A stretch of 64,000 nt of DNA. Origin: Homarus americanus (taxonomy: Eukaryota > Arthropoda > Malacostraca > Decapoda > Nephropidae). Positions 1 through 10,319 of the stretch are shown here, in pieces. The DNA is taken from NCBI RefSeq assembly GCF_018991925.1, contig NW_024737068.1:3559910-3623909 (forward strand), given 5' to 3'. Every line of letters starts with the position of its first letter. Position 1 is the stretch's first letter. Position numbers and translations under genes: made by a program. The notes beneath the pieces are model-generated. The model did no database searches and was not told the DNA's origin. It saw nothing but the letters and a program-made list of their open reading frames with translations.

Positions 1-298
1 GTTGGCCCATACCAACCCCTTCCCCTGAACCCTCCTCCCCACCGGAATATCAACAAGTTCTCGCCAGAAGTTACAATTTCATTTAGGAAAGGAACGGAAC
101 CAGTGTTAAACAGAGGTGAACAGTGGTGAACAGTGCTTAAGTCAGTGAGAACAACTCAACAGTAACAGTCGTACCCAAGTTAACCTTCACACAGTGAGGT
201 CCCAGGTACCCAGTGATAACGGCCCGTGAGACCCAACAACAACCAGCGGTGTGTTAATCCGTCTACGATAGGAAGGCCTGGGACCAAACCTCACTCAT

Positions 299-1320
299 AA
301 TAATAATAATAATAATAATAATTAACGGTTTATTGAAAGAGCTTGGCAGCCAGAAGGCTGAAAATATACAGTTACATATTTGGGGAATGGGTTTCGAATT
401 ACAAATAATATACAAGTAACATAAGTGACACAAATAAGACATATAATAACTAGATGGGGAAAAGCTCAAACTACAGTTCATTTCAACATAATGACAGTGC
501 AAGGAGTAGTGTTTACTGGGAGTGAATACACTGGTTTATTACAAGTTATTGATAATTTTACAATGGTTGGGACTGGGCTGTTCTTATAGCGATCAGTTCG
601 TGCACGTATGGGCTGGATGCGGTTGTGGTGTCGAACAGCAATTCTCGGACTAGGGATCTCAGGTGGTAGTAGGAGCCGGTGTCGAGGATGGTGTAGAAGC
701 TTCTTACCAAATTTGCAGATGAGGTCGTGGTGATGGTCAGTGAGAGTCGAAAGGGTCAGTGTGTTGAGCCCTTCTTGATATGTGGAGTAGGAAGGGGAGA
801 GAATAATCTTGCATGCCCTCTTTTGCACTTTTTCTAGGTGTTTACGTTGTGTGGCATTTAGGGAGGAAGACCAGGTGGGGGAGGCATAGGTGAGCTTGGG
901 AAGTATGAATGTTGTGTAAACACTGAGCAGCTCGTGTGCAGGAACTCCGAGGGACTTGAGTCGGCGGAGGAGGTGGAGACGGAAACTGGAGGATTTGACA
1001 ACTTCACTGACGTGTGGTTTCCAATTTAGTTTGTTGTCTATGGTGACGCCGAGGAGCTTCGTGGAATCTACAACCTGGAGTGTGTTCGGACCTAGAGTAA
1101 TGGAAGGAGGTGGGACAATGTCGGAGGAGATGTTGATGTGCATAACCATGGTTTTGGTATGGTTGATGGTGACATGGTTGTTGGTGGCCCAGTTTTGGAG
1201 ACTGTTCAATAAATCCTGAAGGGCGGTATAGTTGGGAGCAGAATTGTTGACGCTGATCCCAATGGTGGAGTCGTCGACATATTTCCAGCGAGCAGGGGTT
1301 TCTCTTAGGGCATCATTGAT
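299..1320 (-). mobile_element. 5'-truncated non-LTR retrotransposon (LINE E) inserted in the composite
   Basis: On the minus strand this segment runs from a truncated reverse transcriptase to a 3' UTR with AATAAA and a (TTA)n tail, seen on the plus strand as (TAA)n from 298. Its edges are exact: the uninterrupted copy at 56316/56317 reads straight from CTCACTCAT into ATAACACCATCTG. The only duplicated target bases are two or three (ATA). A (TAA)n tail is known from I-type and several other LINE groups; I cannot assign the clade firmly. Confidence 0.8.
478..1320 (-). pseudogene. Reverse transcriptase C-terminal half of LINE E
   Basis: The minus-strand frame is open from the truncation point at 1320 to a stop at 478, about 280 codons. 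The catalytic motif YVDDSTIGIS lies about 12 codons in. It is followed by the thumb motif LGVTIDNKLNWKPHV and a carboxyl region with HLEKVQKRACKIIL, typical of jockey/CR1/I-type LINEs. The fingers, the first palm aspartate and the whole endonuclease are missing, so it cannot work as an enzyme. The remaining frame has no stop, which suggests a fairly recent insertion. Confidence 0.8.
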
Positions 1321-1612
1321 ATAACACCATCTGTGAGGGAATTACTACACCACGTCAGGTCCCTCATAACACCATATGTGAAGGAGTTACTACACCACGT
1401 GAGGCCCCTCATAACACCATCTGTGAGGGAATTACTACACCACGTGAGGCCCCGCATAACACCATCTGTGAGGGAATTACTGACACCACGTGGGAATTAC
1501 TACACCACGTGAGGCCCCTCATAACACCATCTGTGAGGGAACTACTACACCACGTGAGGTCCCTCCTAACACCATCTGGGAGGGAGTTACTACACTACGT
1601 GTTTGCTGTTCA
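1321..1612 (+). repeat. 45-bp minisatellite with CACGTG in each unit
   Basis: About six units of the form ATAACACCATCTGTGAGGGA-ATTACTACACCACGTGAGGT-CCCTC. Units differ by substitutions and one partial duplication near 1480-1500. The same repeat, with fewer units, is at 56317-56520. A related 44-bp unit with the same skeleton (ACCATC, GAGG, CCACGTG) is at 12595-12750 and 15935-15990. Confidence 0.85.
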
Positions 1613-1785
1613 ACACCTACAATAATCTGTATGTTCACTGTATGTTCCTTTACCTTTCTCTAATGAAGGCTTTTGTTAAACCACCAATGTATGTAATAAG
1701 TCATTTATGTCCAATGTATATTTTCAGCCTTCGGGCTGCAGAACTTTTTCAATAAACCGTCAATTATTATTATTATTATTATTAC

Positions 1786-2934
1786 TCTATGGTCATGGAG
1801 TCATTTATCCTTATGCATGTCTCAGGAATACACCCCAGAAACATGAAACATATTTCCGAAACACCCTGTTCTACTAACGATACCTTATTATTAGTCAACG
1901 ACTCAAACCCAGGACCTCCGAGTGAGAACTTGGTGTGTTAACCAATAGTCCTTGATGCCAGAAGTCGTATACTCCTCCGTTATTCTACGTGGTATAACGG
2001 TAGTTAACAAAAGGTGTGGTTGAGTGTGGATGACCAACACTGGGAGTGTGTATTGTTGTCACCACTGGACAGTGTTGTAATGAACAAGGGTCAAATTATC
2101 CATTAATTTACAGTGACTTACGTGACTAACAAAGTTCGGGTCGTCAAAGGATCATGCTTAATTTGTTATGCATTATCCATTCATGTTGATGATTCAACAC
2201 ACACACACAGTATTACGGTAGATTGTCATTATCTAATACTCATGCCGTAAGGAGTTATCACAGTAGTGCCCGGGGAGTCAAAGCTAAGGAGAAAAAAAAA
2301 AAGACACATATGCTGGTTTTGTGATCATGTGTCTGTGTAATAAGTTTAGCGAAAATCTACAACTGTTTGTCTGCGTTGTCGCTCTCAAGAACTCTCGGAC
2401 GGAGCGGCAGACGGAGGGGAACAAAATATCTAATAATACTAATCCTCCACAAAAATCTTTTTTGACTTTGTAATCACTCGTTACCAGCGTTTCGGTCAGC
2501 TGAGTGCGTGGCCTCCTGACCTGATTAATAACTTTCGCTCATGAACAATGTTATTTTCTTCACAAAAGCGTCTTAACACAGCCATGAACTGATTCTCGGC
2601 CACCAGTGTATACAAACTATTGAGGCTGGTTGTTGCCGAGGCTCCTGGGAGGCTACACCAGATAGCATGACTTTAGTCGTGTTGTCTTCGTGGTTTATTT
2701 ACTGAGGAAACGAGTGTCATGGTGTTCAACTAGGACGGAGATTTAGCATTGATTTTGGCTGTGTGACTGTGTACTTGACAGTCATAGTCAGTCATAGCCA
2801 CAAAGGCAAGAAGAAGAAAAAGAAGAAGCAAAAAGTAGGAGAGAGAACAAGATGGACGGGAAAAGAGGCTAAACAAGGTCTCTCCAGAGACTTCAGCCAA
2901 TGTTTGTAAAGATGGAGATGGTAGATCCTGATGA
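1786..2934. other. Unannotated stretch
   Basis: I see no coding signature, RNA gene or recognisable element here. There is a short (AC)n run at about 2200-2213 and an A-run at 2293-2303. Reading frames are short and low in complexity. Confidence 0.5.
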
Positions 2935-2961
2935 GGAGAGAGAGAGAGAGAGAGAGAGAGA
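2935..2961 (+). repeat. (GA)n microsatellite
   Basis: An uninterrupted GA dinucleotide run of about 26 bases. The minus-strand frame across it reads as Leu-Ser repeats and is not a gene. Confidence 0.9.
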
Positions 2962-3239
2962 TAATGCAAATCTCTCATGTAAAATTGAAACACTTCGCCT
3001 TCCTCTCGCCGTACTTCAAGAAAACCTGGACGGAGGAGGAGTTATGACTTCCTCCTTTCTCTCTATCTTTCTCTCTTACAGTGTGCTAAAGTCAATATAG
3101 ATTAGAGAAAAGAGCTGTGTCCCTCTCAGCTCACTCTCCCCTCTCACCCCACTCTCTCCACTCACCAGCATACACAAGGACCATTCTCACAAGGAGGAGA
3201 CTGAGGTGTGGAAGGTGACGCGAGCAAGAAGGTCCCGAC

Positions 3240-3556
3240 GCTACCTACAGTATGTTCGTTTTCCTATCTATCGTTACCTCTCTCCCCCACCCCTTCATTT
3301 TTCACTTCCTTCCATCTTACCTCTTTTTTATCTCCCTCACTAACCCTCTTAACTTTCTTTATCTCATCCACCTTTCTAATTTAACTCCCTTCATCGTCCT
3401 CAGTCTCCCTTAACTCCCTTTACCTCTCCCTTCCCCACGTTTCTTAACTCCCTTTATCTCGTTAACTCTTCCTTCTTAACACCTTCTATCTCTCCGTGCC
3501 TCCCTCTCAACAGTGAGCATTTTTAACCTCCCTCTCTTTGTCTCTCCCTTTCTAGT

Positions 3557-3605
<49 letters not shown>

Positions 3606-4135
3606 CTTCCTTCCACCCCTGCCTTCCTTATTACTTCCCTCCGCCCCTCCATTCCTTACTACCTCCCCCCTGTCTTCCATCTTACCTCCCTCCCCCAGTC
3701 TTCTTTCTCCCCTTCCTCCCCCTCCCTTCCACTTTTCCTTCTTTCTGTTCCATTTCTCTTCTCCACTTGTGTTGTTCCAGTTATTTCTACTATCAATATA
3801 TCCTTGCCTTGCCTTCCTCTCTTACATATGTATACTTTCCCTCATTCCCTCGCACTCCTTTCCTGCCTCCCTCCCTCCCTTTCACTCCCTCGCTACCTCC
3901 CTTTTTTCCTCTCACCCCCTCCCTGCCTCCCTCCTTCCTTCTCACTCCCTCCCTTCCTCTTTCCTTCCCGTTCAATCCCTCCTTGCCTCCTCCTTTCCCT
4001 CCTACTCCCTCTTACCTCCACCTTTCCCTCTTATACCCTCTTTGCCTCTCTCCTTCCCTCTCATTCCATCCCTGCTTTCCTATTTCCTCCTCACTCCCTC
4101 CTGCCTCCCTGTCTCACTCCTTCCCCCATCACCAG
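3240..4135 (+). repeat. Long pyrimidine-rich tract with a (CT)n core
   Basis: Nearly 900 bases dominated by C and T on the plus strand, with a pure (CT)n run at 3557-3602 and loosely periodic TCCCTCC/TTCCCTC motifs from 3840 to 4115. Several frames stay open only because the tract lacks A. They translate to Ser/Leu/Pro/Phe strings with no domain. Such asymmetric purine/pyrimidine DNA can form triplexes, but nothing here shows a function. Confidence 0.8.
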
Positions 4136-4254
4136 CAGGGCCCCCCACGACTACCTCGACCCTGAAAACAGCCCTAAAATATGCAGGAGCGGTGTACTGC
4201 TCGACTTCGATATCTACACATCGATTTGACATTTTTCTTGTGGAGTTTATCTTA

Positions 4255-5715
4255 GTTTCTCTTTCTTCCACTACCACTACAACCAGCGTCTCCACTACCA
4301 TCATCTTCACCACTGTCCCCACCATCTCCACCAATGTAACCACCGCCTCCACCAGCCATAACCACCATCTCCATCACTACTACCACTGTCTCCACCACTA
4401 CAATCACCGTTTCCACAACCACAACCACCATATCCAGAACCATAACCACCATCTCAACTACTACTATCACTACTACCACTACCACAATCTCCACCAACAC
4501 TGCCACCATCTCCACCACTACAACCACCGTCTCCACCACAACAACCACAAAATCTACCACATCTACCACCATCTCTACCACCACAACCACCATCTTCACC
4601 TCCACAACCACCATATCCACCACCATAACCACCACCTCTACTACTACTACCATATCCACCACCACTACCACCACAACAATCATCTCCACAACCACCATCA
4701 CCATCACCACAACCACCATCTCCACTACCATAACCACCATCTGCATTACTACCTCCAATGCTACCAACATATCCGTCACCATTATCATCGTTTGCAACAC
4801 TACTCCATATCTACCATCATCACACCTACTACCACCATCCTTATTGCCACTACTGCTACTAGTACCAAAACTTTTTAATACAATAACAACCTTAACCATC
4901 GTATTATTACAATCACAATCACAACTACCACTACCACCACCTTAACCACCACCACCACCACCTCCTCCACCTTCAAAAATACTAACACCATAACCACTAC
5001 CACCACTACCATCACCACCACTAATACACACGACACTCACCATCAACGCCACCATCATTCCCAATGCACTCAAAAACCACACCCATCCTCATCATAAACT
5101 CAACCACCACCATTATCACTGCTACCACCACCACCACCACCACTAACAACTCCACCACCGGTACCACATTCACCACCACCATTAACACCACTTCCACCAC
5201 CACCACTACCACCACCACTACCATTACCACCATTACTACAACAGCAACAATAACATCCACCACTACCATCACTTCCACTACCACTACTTACCATTAAAGC
5301 CGCTTTTATTACCAGTGCCATCACCACACCCCCCAATCAGCCATCACTACCATCACCAACATTAGTACCATACACCACCATCACTATCGCGACGCCCACC
5401 ATAAACCATCACCACTTCCACCTCCCCCAACACCATTATCACCATCATCACCACTAATATCACCACCTTTACCACTACCACTTCAACCATCACCATCACC
5501 ACCGCCTCCACCAACCCCGTCATCACCATCACAACCACCACAACTATCACCACTACCACCGCCATCTCTATCACCAATTCCACCACCAACACCACCATTA
5601 CCACCAACTCCACCAAAGTCTCCATCACCATCGCTACCACCATCACCACCACCATCACCATTATCACTAACATCTCCATCGCCATTACTACCACCACCAC
5701 CTCCACCATCATGGT
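4255..5715 (+). repeat. Degenerate CAC/CAT/ACC trinucleotide tract
   Basis: About 1.46 kb built from ACC, ATC, ACT and CAT trinucleotides, with almost no G on the plus strand. The plus strand reads as His/Asn/Tyr or Thr/Ile runs, and the minus strand as Val/Met/Gly runs, depending on frame. Frames stay open through composition, not selection. It looks like an old, heavily mutated (ACC)n/(ATC)n array. Confidence 0.85.
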
Positions 5716-6180
5716 CAGCTTTTTTCATTGAAGGAAATGAGACTTAATTTAGTGACGTGATAGTGATGGTGATAATATGGTAATGATAAATATTTTGATG
5801 GTGACGAAAGTTGCAACATGGTGATGATGGTGACGTAAACGAGTAATATTGATAAGAGCGACGGGAAGATGATGGTGATGAGACTCTTAGGAGGTTGGTA
5901 ATGAGTGTTGATGATGAGAATGATGGGAAAATATTGAAGGTGAAGAAGGCGATGATGATAAAGATGAGAGAATGATAATGGTGAGGATGATTATAATGAG
6001 GGGAATGGAAGGATGAGTGACGAGAAAATTATTGATGGGAGGTGAGAGTGACGGGATGATGATGAAGCGATGAATAATTAGAAAAACAAATATAGCGAAA
6101 AAGAACAGCCAGACCATGACCTATGGATACAGTTCGTAAACATGAGTATGACAGAAGACGAGAGTGTGTAGATATAGAGA
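5716..6180. repeat. Degenerate GATG/GATA-rich tract
   Basis: Loosely repeated GATGATG, GGTGATG and GATAAT motifs. This is the opposite strand composition to the CAT-rich tract beside it, so the purine-rich strand switches at about 5725. No gene seen. Confidence 0.55.
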
Positions 6181-6194
6181 CTAAAAACAAGCGG

Positions 6195-6830
6195 GATCTA
6201 TATATACAGAAACAAAATATTTGTGTGTCTGTTTGTTATGCACAGTTATATTTTTCAAGATAGCTGAAAGTGGGCATGAAGAAGCGCATGTACCCCAGCA
6301 CTGCCAGGAAGTTAGAATTTTTGGGGTTGACCCCAGTGGTCGGGCTTCTCCTCCAAGGTGAAACCAGGTGCACAGGAAATTTTCGATCACAGTGTCTGTG
6401 TGGATGTTCGCTATACACGGCTACAATTTTGAAGAGAGATAAGTGAAATTTGGAATAGAGATGTTCAAAAGGAGAAATTTTGGTGTTTAACCCAGTGGGC
6501 AGCCTCCCAACTTCAGTAAAATCTCTTTATAATATTGGAATTAGTTAATTTTACCGCCACACCACCCCGTTAAGTACTGTACTGCGGTGTCCCCCAGGAC
6601 TCATTTAGTTTAAAACTCGGGTTGAAACACGACAACCCTCTTCAAGGGAAGATTTTCTTTAGTAATACGGGCGTAAATCTGGTATGGTTATTTTTTTGCA
6701 TATGCACTTAATTTTGGTCAAGAACGGACATAGGCTATGAGTTTCCCCTCTAATGGGGTGGTGGGTGCAACCTTTCTGGTTAATTTATTTTATTTCGTTA
6801 GAAACAAATCCGGGCAACGCCGTGGCTTTC
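6195..6830 (+). mobile_element. Possible non-autonomous Helitron-like remnant
   Basis: The left edge reads TCTATATATACAGAAACAAA followed by TGTGTGTCTGTTTGT. Near the right edge is CCGGGCAACGCCGTGG, resembling the CCCGGGCAACGCCGGG hairpin known at the 3' end of some arthropod and mollusc Helitron-like elements. The same TCTATATATATA...GTCTGTGTGTTTGTTTG start occurs on the minus strand at 51228-51296. Inside are two related segments (from about 6226 and 6390), each with a GTGTCTGT word then a TTTTCAAGATAGCTGAAA- or TTTTGAAGAGAGATAAG-like sequence. No CTRRT end is visible. Other short-element classes are possible. Confidence 0.35.
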
Positions 6831-6971
6831 CCTCGAGATATATATATATTTTTTTTTTTTGCAGGGAATAATCCACTCGGGCACAGGCCACCGACCCACA
6901 ACGGGGCCTGGGGGGAGAAAAAAACAAGAGTAAAAGAAATTAAAAATAGAAGATAAAAAGATCAAATTAAT

Positions 6972-9036
6972 CTACACCACGAAGATGCCGGAAAACCAGC
7001 TTTTGAAGTGAGAGAGATTGTATGAGTATGGAAACACAGAAGAAGGCAGAGCATTCCACAGTTTGGCTGTGTGAGGAAAGAAGGATGCACTATAAAGAGT
7101 TATTCTAGTGTGACCTACATCCACACAGAAAAGACGGGCCCACGGCTTTGTCGGCGGGACACTGGATGCCAAATCCACCGAACATTGCCCGTTAAAGTAC
7201 CTGTAAAAGAGAGAGAGAGAGTGAAGCAACATTGCGGCGAAGAGAAAGGGTAGAGGGATTATCAACTAAAGGAGGAGATTTAATAACATATCTAACAGAT
7301 GGACAGAAGAAGAGCCACCCTAGATATGAGAGCAGTATACTCCAAGTTAAAAACTTGAAACAACTGCTCAGGAGTGAAGTATCAACGGCATCTGTACAGC
7401 ATTCTCAGTTTTCGGGAGGTAAGTTTAGCAATGTTGTGGATGTGTGGCTTCCATGACATATTAGAGGAAATGGTGAGGCCTAGCATATCTACTTTAGAAT
7501 TTGGCCGAATGATTGCGTCCTGAAATGTGATTGGTGGGAGATCTTCTATTTTGGAAAGTGTAATTATTAAAAAATGTGTTTTATTACTATTGAATTTAAC
7601 TAAGTTTCTACCTCCCCATTCGGAGATACTGCACAGATCCGCCTTGATAGATGAAATGATATCAGCTCTAGAAACAGATCTAGTTTGAGAATTAGGGGGA
7701 AGGGAAAAATGAGAAGGTGAGTGAAGAGTCGAATCATCAGCGTAAGAATGAATGGAAGAATTAGTCCTAGTGTGAAGTAAATCAATGATAAAAAAGGAAG
7801 GAGTAGGTGAAAGAACAGAACCCTGTGAAACACCACTATTGGTAGAGAAAGAACGAGAGGTCGATCCCTCGACAACAACTGCCATGAACCGGTTCTAAAG
7901 GAAACTAGAAATTAGAGAACAAAGTAGGGGAGAGAAACCATAAGAGGAAAGTTTAGAAAGCAAAGACTTGTGTCATACCCTATCAAATGCTTTGGAGATG
8001 TCGAGGGCCACGACGAACGTTTCCCCTTAATCCCTAAGAGAGGATAATCAAAGATGGGTGCAGTAGGAGAGCAGATCACCAGTAGATCTCGCCTGGCGAA
8101 AGCCATACTGATGATCCGAAAAAGGGGAAAGACGTTCAAGGTGACAGAGAAAATGAGAGTTTAAGATAGTTTCGAAAATCTTTGAGAGGGATGAAGTTAG
8201 GGCAATGGAGCGATAGTTAGAGGGATTAGAATGGTCACCCTTCTTCGGAATGGGCTGAACCGAGGCATTCTTCCAAGAAGAAGGAAAAGTTTGGGTTTTG
8301 AGGCAAAGGTGAAAGAGGAGAGCAAGCGCAGGGGCCAGAATTTTAGCACACTCCCTCAGAACACGAGGGGGTATTCCGTCTTACTCACATCCAAATTGGA
8401 TAATACAATAGCAACCCTACGAGTGGAGATTATAGGAAAGTGTATTGGTTGCATTAGTTCAGTAGGAGGAGCAGGAGTAGGAGGGATAGAGTTGGAATCG
8501 TCTAAGGTGGAGTTAGAGGAGATTAAGGTGCCAAGGAAATTGGCTTTATCAGGGGGAGAGTTGGCTATAGAGTTATCAGGTAGAAAAAGAGGAGGAAAGG
8601 AGGGAGTGCAGAAGTTATTGCAGATGTTTTTGGTTGAGGACCAGAAGGATTTACTAGAAGAAGAGTTTGTCAGATCAGCGTTTTTTTTTTTTAAATTCCG
8701 CTTGGCCCTGCGAAGATTAACCTTACAACGATTCCTAGAAGTAATGAAAGAGGAGTGGGTAACAGGAAAAGGAGATAGTTTCATAACTTGATACGCCCTA
8801 TCTCTCTCCCTACTTGCAAGAGAACAATAGCGATCAAACCATGATTGTAAATTGAAAGTTTTGGTCGAAGGGATAAAGGCACTCATACCACCGAGTATAA
8901 CCCCAGCAATGCTGTCAGAACATACCGAGGCTCTCCGAGTGGAAAAGTAGCATTCATCCCAGGGAAAGTCGGAGAAGAATTCTCGCAAGGATTGCCAGTT
9001 TGCCCCCCACCCCCCCTCCCCCCCCGATAGTGCCAT
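6972..9036 (-). pseudogene. Reverse transcriptase of LINE B (frameshifted)
   Basis: The frame at 9036-8356 holds the basic linker (NRCKVNLRRAKRNLKKK). Near 8280-8220 a second frame reads SSWKNASVQPIPKKGDHSNP, the finger motif, and 8139-7912 holds the palm-A region. The frame 7885-7382 has GVSQGSVLSP, the catalytic SYADDSTLHS and the thumb LGLTISSNMSWKPHI. The frame 7265-6972 has the carboxyl end FFPHTAKLWNALPSSVFP. All RT blocks are recognisable in order, but several frameshifts and at least one stop separate them, so it is inactive. Confidence 0.8.
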
Positions 9037-9039
9037 AGT

Positions 9040-9650
9040 TGGCGTTTAGAGGGGGTGGGGGAGGTGGTCGTGCCCAGTTTGATTTAATAGAAATAATATT
9101 GTGATCAGAAGACCCTAAGGGGGCAGAAATTTAGTATGAATAGTGTGAGGGGTTAGAGGTAAAACAAAGATCATGAATGTTAGTAAGTTGGTCGTGTCGA
9201 TCTGGAAGACGTGTAGTGTTTAATTATTTGTTCCAGATCATTAAGTAAGGAAAAAGAGAGTGCCTTAACTCTACCCGGGTCATCCCTTGCAAAGCCAAGT
9301 CACTCTCTGTGATGTACTTTGAAATTCCCAAGGTAGAGGATCTCGGTGTTGGGGTGTGTGGATAGCAATAACTCATGGCAAGAAGTGAGATAGTCAAAGA
9401 GTTCCAAATAGTTGGTTGAGTATAGGAAATAAAGAAAAATGGTCTTAGTTGGTAGAGATATTTGGAGCCAGATGGCATTATAAAGAGAATATTCAAGATC
9501 CGTGAGTCGAGCTATAGGTGTACGTGTGTTGCAGTAGGCGCATACACCTCCCACAGAACGGAAAGAAGTATAAAGGGTTTGGGTGAAGCTGCTTTGGTTA
9601 GTTGAAATTCAGATAGAAAAATTGGATCTCAGGCCACGAATGTTGGAAAA
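9040..9650 (-). pseudogene. APE-type endonuclease domain of LINE B
   Basis: Starting near 9640, the minus strand shows HFSNIRGLRSNFSI, the usual opening of a LINE apurinic-like endonuclease. Then come GGVCAYCNTRTPI and, in the next frame, NYLELFDYLTSCHELLLS with HPNTEILYLGNFKVHH, matching the block that normally holds the catalytic GDFN. Near 9110 is APLGSSDHNII, the terminal SDH block. At least two frame changes and an in-frame stop break it. The enzyme would nick target DNA to prime reverse transcription. Here GDFN reads GNFK, so a catalytic residue is lost. Confidence 0.75.
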
Positions 9651-10036
9651 ATGAAGTGCGAAAAAAAACGATCCTCCAGCAACCGCGGTGAAGTCAGTTA
9701 AAGCCCCAGTAGTTTGATGGTGATCTGGTTGGCCCTGGGGTCCACAACCTTCCCGACCAGTGGGACCCATCCGAAAAGGCCCCGCTTTAATATTATTCTC
9801 AACTGATTTCATAGGAGAACAAAAGAATAGAAAGAATAAAACAGATCCAGAGTGAGAAAAGTTATATATGTTGTGTTGTCGATAGTAAGAGAGACAATTG
9901 AGACCCTGCAATTGTGTGTGAGGCAGAAAGACAGATCAGCAACCTGGGACTTGGTACTGTATATGATAAAATGATTGGAAACATTTGTGTCGTTTGATAT
10001 GATGATTGAATGAGAGACAGACAGACAGTGAATCAG

Positions 10037-10050
10037 AACGAGAGAGAGAA

Positions 10051-10108
<58 letters not shown>
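10037..10108 (+). repeat. (AG)n microsatellite
   Basis: About 70 bases of AG repeats just upstream of LINE B in its own orientation. Confidence 0.9.
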
Positions 10109-10109
<1 letters not shown>

Positions 10110-10319
10110 ATAATGGAAACCTCATTAATCATTAACAGACACAACACTACCGTACATCTCTCTTAAAAGTTAATTGGTAAGTTTTTATCTTTTTCTCTCT
10201 GGGTTTTAAACAGACTTTTCGGGACGTATTGGTTCAAACTTTTTAATTCTGTGATTAATCAGCGTTGAGGGAGGCGGAGGTCCCACGGCCCCGAGCTGCT
10301 CCAGTGATACTCTGTGGCC

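Larger units (their letters stand above)
1..1785 (+). mobile_element. Composite retroelement copy 1 (leader, 45-bp repeats, LINE-like tail), interrupted
   Basis: Bases 1-298 match 56019-56316 at a constant offset of 56018 with only a few substitutions. After an inserted LINE (299-1320) the element resumes with 45-bp tandem repeats, then a unique tail from about 1611 that holds AATAAA and ends in (ATT)n at 1758-1784. It has no open reading frame of its own, so it should be non-autonomous. The left end lies outside the window. The tail (TGTATATTTTCAGCCTTC followed by CAATAAACCGT) is nearly the same as the 3' end of the LINE inserted in it, which suggests LINE-mediated copying. Similar composites lie at 12595-16213 and 56018-56742. 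Confidence 0.7.
6865..9960 (-). mobile_element. Near-complete, decayed LINE (LINE B)
   Basis: On the minus strand the order is 5' region (about 9960-9650), APE-type endonuclease, linker, reverse transcriptase and a 3' end containing GGCCTGTGCCCGAGTGG at about 6870-6915, followed by an A-rich stretch. Protein similarity is spread over several frames, so frameshifts and stops have broken it. Clade placement from motifs is within the CR1/L2/jockey assemblage. Its 5' and 3' ends recur as the two ends of the insertion at 48388-51372. Confidence 0.8.

Noticed and set aside
3513..4878. Open frames of 238 and 369 residues
   Set aside because: They consist of Ser/Leu/Pro or His/Asn/Tyr strings dictated by CT-rich and CAC/CAT-rich tracts, with no domain.
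4252..5712. Minus-strand Val/Met/Gly-rich frames
   Set aside because: Composition artefacts of the trinucleotide tract.
8231..8791. 186-residue plus-strand frame
   Set aside because: It is the antisense of the LINE B reverse transcriptase, whose motifs are on the minus strand.
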